Part shown: positions 10,008 to 17,255 of the stretch, in pieces
Numbering within the stretch: position 1 is the stretch's first letter
How the letters are laid out: the number at the start of each line of letters is the position of its first letter
Notes under the pieces: generated by a model
Databases searched by the model: none
What the model saw: the letters and a program-made list of their open reading frames with translations, nothing else
What the model was told of the DNA's origin: nothing
Source of the DNA: Nanobdellota archaeon
Lineage (GTDB): Archaea > Nanobdellota > Nanobdellia > Woesearchaeales > JAGLXL01
DNA length: 64,000 bases
NCBI GenBank assembly: GCA_023132895.1
Contig: JAGLXL010000002.1
Coordinates: 124,001 to 188,000, forward strand
Direction of reading: 5' to 3'
Position numbers and translations under genes: made by a program

Positions 10008-10584
10008 CAGTGTATAAAAACTTTTGCTGTAATAGTCGAACAAACCACTTTAAATCATGCTCACTTCTCATCTCCCCAATCTTCTCAGCGAATGAACCAA
10101 ATAAAAAATTAACTTTATATTTCTTGCAAAATTTAATATTCTGTATCATTCTCCCTAAAACCAAAGGATTAAAAATTTCCTTTAAAGAAAACACCACCTT
10201 CTTGCCTCTCTCCTTAGCAATTTTACACAACACTTGATCCAAACCACTCCGGCGATAATGCATCGCATCCTTTCTCCTACTTAATTCTAAACCATAAATC
10301 ATATCTACTCTTGTTCTCTCTAAAACAAAACGATTAAATTTCTCATCTTCTGCTTTAACTAAAACTAAAAATCCTTTCTGCTTAATTTTATTGATTTTCT
10401 TAACTAAATTTTTTTTATTCTTCTCAGAAACCAAAACACAGTAATCAATCTTTAACTCACTTTCAATTACCTTAAAATCACTTAATTCCTCATAAACAAA
10501 AATCAATTTTTCAAAACCTAATCTCCTACCTAACTCAATAAATTCATTCTCATTCCCAGAAGGCAAAACAATATCAGTTTTCAT
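9982..10584 (-). CDS. rnp3: RNase P protein component 3 (Rpp30/p30 family)
   Basis: This protein subunit of archaeal RNase P processes the 5' ends of pre-tRNA. The 200-residue protein has the PHP-like TIM-barrel pattern of the family: MKTDIVLPS start, RRLGFEKLIFVYE, a central VKAEDEKFNRFVLERTRVDMIYGLE strand-helix unit, SGLDQVLCKIAKERGKKVVFSL, and a terminal KVNFLFGSFAEKIGEMRSEHDLKWFV. I chose the ATG at 10584 because TATA-like AAATTTAAAT at about 10606-10615 lies 27 bp upstream; a TTG four codons further up is the alternative. The last codons (LLFKDK) lie in the 9977-10007 hairpin. Another RNase P protein, Rpp29, is encoded at 62.5 kb. Confidence 0.85.
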   Translation of the reverse strand: MKTDIVLPSGNENEFIELGRRLGFEKLIFVYEELSDFKVIESELKIDYCVLVSEKNKKNLVKKINKIKQKGFLVLVKAEDEKFNRFVLERTRVDMIYGLELSRRKDAMHYRRSGLDQVLCKIAKERGKKVVFSLKEIFNPLVLGRMIQNIKFCKKYKVNFLFGSFAEKIGEMRSEHDLKWFVRLLQQKFLYTEKLLFKDK

Positions 10585-10618
10585 TATTAACACCAATTCA
10601 ACTTTTCATTTAAATTTG

Positions 10619-10820
10619 TCAAGAATCACATCATTTTAAACTTATCTAATATTTTTGTGATTCTTGATCATCCTGAGAAATCTACAAAGTAGATTTCTGG
10701 GATCCTCAGAAACTTGATGGAGTTTCTGGGAAACAAGAAATTCCAAGGGAATTTCTAAGTTCACCAAAAATCCTTAGGATTTTTTAGTGCGCTCAGAAAC
10801 TTTTCCTTGAAAAGTTTCAG
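10619..10820. repeat. Long array of at least six different hairpins
   Basis: Successive inverted repeats: TCAAGAATCACA/TGTGATTCTTGA (10619-10667, 25-nt loop); AGAAATCTAC/GTAGATTTCT (10676-10698, 3-nt loop); CAGAAACT/AGTTTCTG (10707-10728); AGAAATTCC/GGAATTTCT (10736-10756); AAAAATCC/GGATTTTT (10766-10784); GAAACTTTT/AAAAGTTTC (10796-10818). The last two are translated as the tail of the thiolase gene, whose TAA stop is the loop of the fifth. Stem sequences differ between units, but the size and the AGAAA...TTTCT ends recur. Confidence 0.85.
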
Positions 10821-11646
10821 ACATTTCTAAACTTCCCCTTAATTTGCAAAACTTGCATAAACCCCCACGACTCACTTCACCACACTTCTCACAATATACC
10901 ACTTCACTAACATCGACTTTAAACTTCGGCAGCATTTCTAAAAAATTCTTTACTATATTTTCCCTAAAACCTGGATATTCCTTCTCCAACTTCTCTAACT
11001 CCTCCCTGATTTCTCTTCTAAAAACACCGCTGGAACAAGGGCATTTTTCATAAAGCACTGGAAATTTCATTTCCTCAGAATATTTCCTAACTTCTGAATT
11101 CAAACAAAAAAACAATGGCTTAATCCGGGGCACAAACTTCTTGTTCTCAACAACCCCGGTTTTTGGCTGCTGTCCAATATTTAATTTGACATTATTCTTT
11201 AAAAAATTCATCAGCATGGTCTCAACTTGATCATCCAGATTATGACCTGTCACTAATTTATCCACCCCTAACTCTTGCGCCTTCTTGTTCAGCAACCATC
11301 TTTTAATCACACCACAAACAGTACAGGTCTTTAATTTCTCTTCTTTGCTGATTTTGCTCCGCAAATAACACATCGAACCCCCTAAAACTTCTCGCACATT
11401 AACTACATGTAACTTAATATCTAACTCTTTACAAAATTTCTCAACATTCTTCAAATTTTTCTCAGACCAATCTCCAATCAATAAATCAATAAACAATCCC
11501 TCAACATTAAAACCAAATTTTTTTAATAAATAAAGAACCGCCGTGCTGTCCTTACCACCAGAACAAGCAACCAAGGCTTTATCTTGTTTACTCAACAAAT
11601 CATAATCTTCAATTGTCTTCCGGACTTTCTCCTCAAATTCTTTCAT
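10774..11646 (-). CDS. PP-loop tRNA 2-thiolation protein, TtuA/NcsA/CTU1-like (290 aa)
   Basis: This ATP-PPi (PP-loop) enzyme family adenylates and thiolates tRNA uridines. Visible features: SGGKDS ATP loop at residues 29-34; CTVC (Cys108, Cys111), with Cys202/Cys204 further on, matching the three cysteines that hold the catalytic Fe-S cluster in TtuA-type enzymes; GHNLDDQ at 134-140; a C-terminal zinc ribbon with Cys252, 255, 264 and 267. The usual N-terminal zinc finger is absent. Residues 275-290 (MSETFQGKVSERTKKS) are encoded by hairpin repeats. It overlaps the upstream ThiI-like gene by 4 bp (ATGA), so the two are probably cotranslated. Confidence 0.85.
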   Translation of the reverse strand: MKEFEEKVRKTIEDYDLLSKQDKALVACSGGKDSTAVLYLLKKFGFNVEGLFIDLLIGDWSEKNLKNVEKFCKELDIKLHVVNVREVLGGSMCYLRSKISKEEKLKTCTVCGVIKRWLLNKKAQELGVDKLVTGHNLDDQVETMLMNFLKNNVKLNIGQQPKTGVVENKKFVPRIKPLFFCLNSEVRKYSEEMKFPVLYEKCPCSSGVFRREIREELEKLEKEYPGFRENIVKNFLEMLPKFKVDVSEVVYCEKCGEVSRGGLCKFCKLRGSLEMSETFQGKVSERTKKS

Positions 11647-12434
11647 TTTAGCTTAAAAATACTTATTTTTTTACTTATTTCTTCCAATGTCAAACCAACC
11701 AAAGGATTCAAAACCACCACATCTAAATCTTCATCAAGCTCGCTACCAACTACCAAAGGCAGATCCATCCCTTCAACTTCTTTTAAAGATTTGATTCTCT
11801 TTGATTTTAATTTTTTTGAACTATACATCTCTAACAAACTAATATCAAAATCCCCAAAACTCACTATTTCTAAATCACAGCCTCTTTTCATCACCAAAAG
11901 ACCAGCTAACAATGATTGCTCATCCTCAACCAATAAAACAACTTTTCCTTCAACCCCAACTGGCAACCCGCCAAAACATAAAATCGTTTCAGTAAAAACA
12001 TAAGCTTTATCGTCGATAACTTCAATTCCAATAGTTAAATCTGGCTTACTTAAATTAACCTTCTTTCCCACTTTCTCCAAAACAAATTCACCGATTTTTT
12101 CATTTATTTCTTGAGAATTTAAAAATTTAGAACCCATTCTCTTAGCTACCACTGCAAAGGTTTCAAAATTCTTTTCTTTCACCACTTCCAAAACCTTTTC
12201 CTTGATCTTTTCAATATCTAAATCCACTGAAACAGCCGGTGAATAAGAAATCAAACCCAAAACTCGCCTCAAATCAGCTCCATCTTCCACCAACAACCTA
12301 TTTCTTTTACGTAAAACTTTAACATCAAACATCTTTTTGATATTGCCAACTAACTTTTTCTCAAAATCAAGCCGATTCTTGCCTTTCAAAAAAATTTCTC
12401 CATATCTTACCACTAAAACCATAATTTCATCCAA
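11643..12434 (-). CDS. ThiI-like THUMP protein with degenerate PP-loop (263 aa)
   Basis: The start VRYGEIFLKGKNRLDFEKKL is the diagnostic N-terminal ferredoxin-like domain of ThiI, followed by a THUMP domain (about 60-165). Where ThiI normally has an SGGIDSP ATP loop before MKRGC, this protein reads LLVEDEQSLLAGLLVMKRGC, so the nucleotide-binding glycines and aspartate are gone. The remainder, about 85 residues, is much shorter than a full PP-loop domain. No rhodanese domain is present. It can probably bind tRNA (THUMP) but not activate it, and it overlaps the gene for an intact PP-loop enzyme. A donor-subunit role in 4-thiouridine or 2-thiouridine synthesis is inference. Confidence 0.8.
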   Translation of the reverse strand: MDEIMVLVVRYGEIFLKGKNRLDFEKKLVGNIKKMFDVKVLRKRNRLLVEDGADLRRVLGLISYSPAVSVDLDIEKIKEKVLEVVKEKNFETFAVVAKRMGSKFLNSQEINEKIGEFVLEKVGKKVNLSKPDLTIGIEVIDDKAYVFTETILCFGGLPVGVEGKVVLLVEDEQSLLAGLLVMKRGCDLEIVSFGDFDISLLEMYSSKKLKSKRIKSLKEVEGMDLPLVVGSELDEDLDVVVLNPLVGLTLEEISKKISIFKLK

Positions 12435-12466
12435 AACACGGCAATTTTTAAACTTTACGTTATTTT

Positions 12467-12569
12467 CTATATTGAAAAGAATTAACCACTAAAACACCAC
12501 CTTTACTTCAACTAAACCCCAAAAATCCCAATTTATCGACGATAACTCCACTAGAAATCAAGGAGGTCT
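12467..12569. promoter_or_regulatory. ORB-like region upstream of tbp-mcm
   Basis: The core CTCCACTAGAAATCAAGG with AGG after it (12546-12565) resembles archaeal origin recognition boxes and is nearly identical to the box at 24590-24607. It is directly preceded by the palindrome TATCGACGATA (12534-12544). CTATATTGAAAA (12467-12478) is the reverse complement of a motif in the orc1-upstream region. Positions 12480-12537 contain no G on this strand. The 282-bp spacer contains no gene. Confidence 0.55.
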
Positions 12570-12659
12570 ATTTTCTCCAATATAACCAATCCATCAAAAT
12601 TAACTATTTAAACCACCTAACTATCCTTTATAAACAGAAGAATTTAAATATTTATCCCC

Positions 12660-12694
12660 TTTATAAAGTCTTTTTAAAGCATTTATAAAGTCTT
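12660..12694 (+). promoter_or_regulatory. Tandem TATA promoter of tbp
   Basis: TTTATAAAGTCTT is repeated exactly at 12660-12672 and 12682-12694, 22 bp apart (two helical turns), with a third related TTTATAAACAG near 12628. The downstream copy is correctly placed for transcription to begin just before the tbp ATG at 12717, with a G-rich tract at 12705-12710 in between. Two strong TATA boxes before the TBP gene suggest autoregulation. Confidence 0.5.
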
Positions 12695-12716
12695 AAACAA
12701 ATTTGGGGGGATTATT

Positions 12717-13418
12717 ATGGCAAAAAAAACTAAAACACGCAAAAATAAAAAATTTTTGGTGTCCCAGAAACAAGAAGTTTCTGTGAAAACAAAGAAAAAA
12801 GCAAAGGCTAAACCTAAAGCCAAACCTAAAAAAACAGTTAAATTAAAAAAACCAAAGCAAACTGTTAGAGAAAAAAAGGAAGAAGTTTCTATTAGAGTAG
12901 TCAACATTGTTGTCAGTTCTAGTTTAGAACAAGATATTCCATTAGAAAAAATGGCTGCAACTTTGAGCAATACTGAATACAATCCAGAACAGTTTCCAGG
13001 ATTAGTAATTAGAATTAAAGAACCCAAAACCTCTGCTCTCATTTTCAGCTCAGGAAAAATTGTTTGTACCGGAGCCAGAAGTTTGGAAGACGTCGAACGC
13101 AGCATTGAAAAAATCATCAAAAGTTTGAAAAAAATCAACATTGATATTAAAATCAAACCAAAAATTACTATCCAGAATATTGTTGCTGCAGGTAGTATTG
13201 GTATGGACTTAAATCTTAACTCCTTAGCCATCAAATTGCCTAACACAGAATATGAACCAGAACAATTCCCTGGTTTGGTTTACAAACCTAAAGGAGACAC
13301 CCGAGCAACTTTCCTATTGTTTACCAACGGTAAAGTTGTTTGCACTGGAACCAAAACAGAAGAAGATGTCCATAAGGCCCTCGCAAAGTTAATTGAAACC
13401 TTAAAAAATATCAAATGA
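12717..13418 (+). CDS. tbp: TATA-box-binding protein with basic N-terminal extension
   Basis: General transcription factor that binds TATA boxes and recruits TFB and RNA polymerase. The two direct TBP repeats are clear: about 58-140 (RVVNIVVSSSL, NPEQFPGLVIR, SGKIVCTGARS) and about 145-230 (IQNIVAAGSIGMDL, EPEQFPGLVYK, NGKVVCTGTKT). Unusually, about 56 extra residues precede the saddle. They are almost entirely Lys, Ala and Pro, with an FLVSQKQEVSV segment (13-23) encoded by a hairpin of the dispersed repeat family. Archaeal TBPs are typically about 180-200 aa. The stop overlaps the mcm start by 4 bp. Confidence 0.95.
   Translation: MAKKTKTRKNKKFLVSQKQEVSVKTKKKAKAKPKAKPKKTVKLKKPKQTVREKKEEVSIRVVNIVVSSSLEQDIPLEKMAATLSNTEYNPEQFPGLVIRIKEPKTSALIFSSGKIVCTGARSLEDVERSIEKIIKSLKKINIDIKIKPKITIQNIVAAGSIGMDLNLNSLAIKLPNTEYEPEQFPGLVYKPKGDTRATFLLFTNGKVVCTGTKTEEDVHKALAKLIETLKNIK
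12759..12783 (+). repeat. In-frame hairpin element inside tbp
   Basis: GTGTCC (12759-12764) followed by arms CAGAAAC and GTTTCTG (12765-12783, 5-nt loop) reproduces the linker-plus-hairpin unit of the intergenic arrays, for example GTGTCC plus AGAAA... at 9938 and 50321. Here it is translated as VSQKQEVSV in the TBP extension. Confidence 0.6.
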
Positions 13419-15433
13419 ACGCCAATGAGCAAATAAAAAAATTCCAAGAATTCATTGAGCAGAATTATCATGCCCAACTTTTAGAGGCAGTGCGTAAAGG
13501 TCAGAACTTCCTTCCTGTTGATTTTTCTGACCTTATGCGCTTTGATTCTTCTTTAACTGAAGAACTTCTTGAACAGCCTGAAGAAATCCTGGCTGCTGCA
13601 GAGCTTGCTGTCAAAGAATTTGATCTGCCAACAGAAATAAAAAAATTCCATATCCGGTTCTATAATCTACCCCAATCACAAAACATTATGATCAGGGACA
13701 TCCGCAGCAAACATCTTCGAAAATTCCTTTGGACCAATGGAGTTGTTAGGCAAAAATCAGATGTCCGTCCAGAAGTCACTGAAGTCCGCTTTGAATGTCC
13801 TAGCTGCGGCCAAATCATTAACGTCCTTCAATTAGATAAAAAATTCCGTGAGCCCAGTCGATGCAGCTGTGGAAGAAGAGGTAAATTCAAAGAATTGAGC
13901 AAAGAACTGATTGACGGCCAGGGCATTGTTCTAGAAGAATCACCAGAAGAATTAGATGGTGGTGAGCAGCCTAAAAGAATTAATATTTTTCTCAAAAATG
14001 ATCTCGTCAGTCCTCTCAATGAAAAAAAGTCCAGCCCCGGCAGCAAGATCAGAATTTTTGGGTGGGTTAATGAAGTTCCCATCATTTTAAAAACTGGTGG
14101 TAAAAGCACTAAATACGACTTGATTATCGAAGCTAACTATATCGAACCCATTGAAGAAGATTTCACCTCATTAGAAATCACACCTGAAGAAGAAGAATTG
14201 ATTCAAAACTTATCAAAAGATCCTAAAATCTATGAAAAACTTATCAAAAACCTCGCACCCTCCATCTATGGTCATGATAAAATCAAAGAAGCGCTCCTTC
14301 TTCAGCTTGCCGGAGGCGTACGTAAACAGCGACCAGATGGTGTAGTCAGTAGAGGAGACATGCACATTCTTTTGATTGGTGATCCGGGATCTGGTAAATC
14401 ACAGTTACTTAAAAGAGCAGTTCTAGTCGCACCTAAAGCCCGTTATGTTACTGGCAAAGGCGTTTCTGGAGCCGGCCTTACTGCTGCAGTTGTCCGTGAT
14501 GAATTTCTTGGTGGTTGGTCTTTAGAAGCAGGCGCTCTTGTTCTTGCTAACAAAGGTTTTGTTATGATCGACGAATTAGATAAAATGTCTAAAGAAGACA
14601 GCGGTGCCATGCACGAAGCCTTAGAGCAGCAATCTGTATCTATTTCCAAAGCCAACATCCAGGCTACTCTCAGAGCAGAAACAACCGTCTTAGCAGCTGC
14701 TAATCCTAAATTTGGGCGTTTTGACCTTTATGATAATCTTGTCAAACAAATTGAACTCCCCGTTACTTTAATCAATCGTTTTGATTTAATTTTCGCAATC
14801 AAAGATTTACCTGATCGAACAAGAGATGAGGCCCTGGCTAAACACATTCTTGGTCTTCACCAAAAACCAGATCAGGGAGAAGGTGAAATCCCAACTCAAT
14901 TATTAAGAAAATATATTGCTTATGCCCGCCAAAAAATTCAGCCCAAAATCACTGATCAAGCCTTCAACGAAATTAAAGACTATTATGTTGAAATGCGTAA
15001 TCGCGGCGAACAAGAAGAAGGCGTCCGCACTATTCCCATTACTGCTCGTCAATTAGAAGCCCTCACCAGGCTCTCTGAAGGCTCAGCTAAACTCAGGTTC
15101 TCAGATAAAGTCACTCGAAAAGATGCCCGCCGAGCTATCGAACTCCTCGAATTCTGTCTTGGCCAGGTTGCCAAAGATCAGGAAACCGGCCAGATTGACA
15201 TTGACTTAATCGGCTCAGGTATTAGTGCTAAACAAAGGAATAAAATTGGGGTTGTCAAGGAAATCATCAGCGACTTGGAAAACAGAATTGGTAAAACCAT
15301 CCCTATCAATGATATTGTCGAGGCTGCTCGTGAACAAGGATTGCAAGAAGATGAAGTAGAAGAAACAATCGAAAAACTGAAAAGGTCGGGTGATTTATTC
15401 GAGCCACGGAGATCATTCGTCCAAAAGATTTGA
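13415..15433 (+). CDS. mcm: Replicative helicase MCM
   Basis: ATP-driven 3'-5' helicase that unwinds the replication fork as a ring. The N-terminal OB/zinc region holds CPSC (about 128-131) and the paired SRCSCG (about 148-153). The AAA+ core has Walker A GDPGSGKS (about 323-330), Walker B MIDELDKM (about 383-390), sensor-1 AANPKFGR and the arginine-finger region INRFDLIF. A winged helix forms the last 80 residues. At 672 aa it is of normal length and has no intein at the Walker A site. It is translationally coupled to tbp. Confidence 0.97.
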   Translation: MNANEQIKKFQEFIEQNYHAQLLEAVRKGQNFLPVDFSDLMRFDSSLTEELLEQPEEILAAAELAVKEFDLPTEIKKFHIRFYNLPQSQNIMIRDIRSKHLRKFLWTNGVVRQKSDVRPEVTEVRFECPSCGQIINVLQLDKKFREPSRCSCGRRGKFKELSKELIDGQGIVLEESPEELDGGEQPKRINIFLKNDLVSPLNEKKSSPGSKIRIFGWVNEVPIILKTGGKSTKYDLIIEANYIEPIEEDFTSLEITPEEEELIQNLSKDPKIYEKLIKNLAPSIYGHDKIKEALLLQLAGGVRKQRPDGVVSRGDMHILLIGDPGSGKSQLLKRAVLVAPKARYVTGKGVSGAGLTAAVVRDEFLGGWSLEAGALVLANKGFVMIDELDKMSKEDSGAMHEALEQQSVSISKANIQATLRAETTVLAAANPKFGRFDLYDNLVKQIELPVTLINRFDLIFAIKDLPDRTRDEALAKHILGLHQKPDQGEGEIPTQLLRKYIAYARQKIQPKITDQAFNEIKDYYVEMRNRGEQEEGVRTIPITARQLEALTRLSEGSAKLRFSDKVTRKDARRAIELLEFCLGQVAKDQETGQIDIDLIGSGISAKQRNKIGVVKEIISDLENRIGKTIPINDIVEAAREQGLQEDEVEETIEKLKRSGDLFEPRRSFVQKI

Positions 15434-15549
15434 GCACTCTTCCTCTTTCGGGACGGTTTCTATATTATTCTTTTTATTATTAGCCTTAACATCATTAATT
15501 ATCCCCCACCACATAAAATTATATAAATCACTAAATCCCTCAAAATTCT

Positions 15550-16221
15550 ATGGAAAACCAAGAATCCCAAAAACGTCAAATAGCTCATAAAATTCAAATT
15601 AAGGATATTCTTCAAGGTACTTATCACCAACAAGAAGGCTGGAATCCTAATTATCTTCTCACGCAAAATAATCAAAAAGTTTCCAGAGTTAATCTCATTG
15701 CCACTCTCATCAGCCAAACTCAAGAACAATCCACCAACCTTCTCTTAGATGATGGCACTGGCCAGATTACTGCTAGAATCTTTGAACCTCTCAAAACCCC
15801 GCTGCCTGAAATCGGCGATATTATCCTCGTCATCGCCAAAATCAGAGAATTCAATCAAGAAAAATATCTCATGCCAGAAATTATTAAAAAAATAAAAAAC
15901 CCCAAGTGGATTCAGGTCAGAAAAATAGAATTCCAAAAATCCCAACCCCAACAAGCAAAAGTCACAGAGGAAAAAATTGAACCTCAGAGCGAAAGTGATG
16001 AGGGTCTAGAGAAGTCAAAGACTTCTCCAGAAGAAACCCCTCTCGCCCCTTATGAAAATCTTCTTAACTTAATCAAAAAACTAGATCAAGGCGAGGGTGT
16101 TAATGTTGATGACTTAATTAAACAATCTACTCTTCCTAACTGTGAAGAATTAGTTGAAAGCCTTCTCAAAGAAGGAGAAATCTTTGAAATCACTCCCGGC
16201 AAAATTAAAATTCTAAAATGA
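15550..16221 (+). CDS. RPA-like single-stranded DNA-binding OB-fold protein with C-terminal winged helix (223 aa)
   Basis: Residues 20-125 form one OB fold (KVSRVNLIATLISQ, LLLDDGTGQITARIF, GDIILVIAKIREFNQEKYLMPE), typical of RPA32/Rpa2-type subunits. After a charged linker, residues 165-223 look like a winged helix (NLLNLIKKLDQGEGVNVDDLI...EGEIFEI), the layout of eukaryotic RPA2. It probably protects ssDNA at the fork. It follows mcm with its own TATA box (AAAATTATATAAAT, about 15515-15528), which would give a leaderless transcript. Its stop codon begins the 16220-16266 hairpin. Confidence 0.85.
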   Translation: MENQESQKRQIAHKIQIKDILQGTYHQQEGWNPNYLLTQNNQKVSRVNLIATLISQTQEQSTNLLLDDGTGQITARIFEPLKTPLPEIGDIILVIAKIREFNQEKYLMPEIIKKIKNPKWIQVRKIEFQKSQPQQAKVTEEKIEPQSESDEGLEKSKTSPEETPLAPYENLLNLIKKLDQGEGVNVDDLIKQSTLPNCEELVESLLKEGEIFEITPGKIKILK

Positions 16222-16314
16222 CCTACTCCCAACATAAATGTTAGGGTATCTAATTAGGAGTAGGTCGTCCAGAAAAGAATACCCAAACCTCAAAATAAAA
16301 GTATTCTTTTCTCA
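16219..16314. terminator. Back-to-back hairpins between convergent rpa and spoIIM-like genes
   Basis: Arms GACCTACTCC (16220-16229) and GGAGTAGGTC (16257-16266) start within the TGA stop of the RPA-like gene. Arms AGAAAAGAATAC (16271-16282) and GTATTCTTTTCT (16301-16312) end within the TGA stop of the opposite-strand gene. Each gene therefore ends in its own perfect 10-12-bp hairpin. A role in 3'-end formation or protection from convergent transcription is inference. Confidence 0.6.
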
Positions 16315-17160
16315 GAATAAAAAAGGAGTTACATAAACTTCCAGTAATGCTGCCACAAATAATATCCCCAAGGCAATTAAAATTAATTCAGAAGAATCAA
16401 AAATAATTCGCTCTCTTTTCTCACCTAAAAAATCTTTTTTGATCACTGCCACTGATATAATCCCCCCAGCCAGGCCGCCTACAAAATAAGCCAGTATCTC
16501 AGGTATACCATGTAAAGAATATCTCAATAAACCAATCGAAAAAATATGGAAATAACCGGCTACTTTTCCAAAACCGGCGCTGGTTGCATAATGAGCCAAG
16601 TTTTTTCTAATAAAATTTCCCATAGCTGCTGCTATTACTGAAGCATTCCAAGTTAAGATAAAAATTGCTCCTACCCCGTATAAAAAAGCAAATAAAATAC
16701 AAAAGATCAAAACTCTCACATTGTTCAATAAAATCTTAAGAAACACATCAAAATTAGCTAGATTTCCAGAAATCTGGTTATTAATATTAACAATTGTTTG
16801 TGATTGAGAAGAAAACAAAATCGCCACCATTTTTTCAGGTAAAAAAACATACCAAAAAGTTAATGTCAAAGAAAAACCTAAGAACAACAAAATCAAAAAC
16901 AAAAAAACCTTGCCGTGTTCCCGCAATAACCTTACATTGCTTATTGTTGTGGCTCCCAATTCTTCTTCTGTTTTTATAGTAAAATAAAGAAAAGGCACAC
17001 AAGCTAGAGTAATCAAAAAAACCATAATTAAGCTGGAATACTCTTGAAAAACCCAAAATGACAAAAACAAAGCAATCGTGGCATAAAGGGCTCCTGCGAC
17101 AAATGTCTCCCACGGCTTCTTTTTTGCTTTAAAAGGATTAAGTAAAGATTCTAAAACCAT
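16312..17160 (-). CDS. SpoIIM-family (DUF95) multi-pass membrane protein
   Basis: About five to six membrane helices are visible: 20-60, 80-110, 140-180, 205-240 and 255-280. The pattern VLIFCILFAFLYGVGAIFILTWNASVIAAAMGNFIRK...YFHIFSIGLLRYSLHGIPEILAYFVGGLAGG is characteristic of the stage II sporulation protein M family, which is widespread in archaea. The HGIPEILAYF motif is the family's best-conserved segment. Its biochemical role in archaea is not established. A TATA box (ACTTTTATAAAAAT) lies 20-30 bp upstream of the ATG. Confidence 0.85.
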   Translation of the reverse strand: MVLESLLNPFKAKKKPWETFVAGALYATIALFLSFWVFQEYSSLIMVFLITLACVPFLYFTIKTEEELGATTISNVRLLREHGKVFLFLILLFLGFSLTLTFWYVFLPEKMVAILFSSQSQTIVNINNQISGNLANFDVFLKILLNNVRVLIFCILFAFLYGVGAIFILTWNASVIAAAMGNFIRKNLAHYATSAGFGKVAGYFHIFSIGLLRYSLHGIPEILAYFVGGLAGGIISVAVIKKDFLGEKRERIIFDSSELILIALGILFVAALLEVYVTPFLF

Positions 17161-17255
17161 AAGTTAAATTATTCTTCATATTTTTATAAAAGTTACGGAA
17201 ATTTTAACCTAAAAATAAGAAATCTTTTTAAATAACCGCTTTCTCAAACACTAAT

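Noticed and set aside
9916-10820. CRISPR-like array
   Set aside because: The repeated units are hairpins with different stem sequences and no constant repeat with unique spacers; no cas genes are nearby.
11643-12434. Frameshifted full-length ThiI
   Set aside because: The sequence downstream encodes a complete, different PP-loop protein in a proper overlapping frame, and the ATP loop is replaced rather than interrupted.
12435-12716. Unannotated small gene in the tbp upstream spacer
   Set aside because: No frame with a start, ribosome-binding site or composition of a gene; the segment is explained by promoter and ORB-like elements.
14380-14410. Intein at the MCM Walker A site
   Set aside because: GDPGSGKS is continuous; the same holds for the DP2 active site. 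Only RFC is interrupted.
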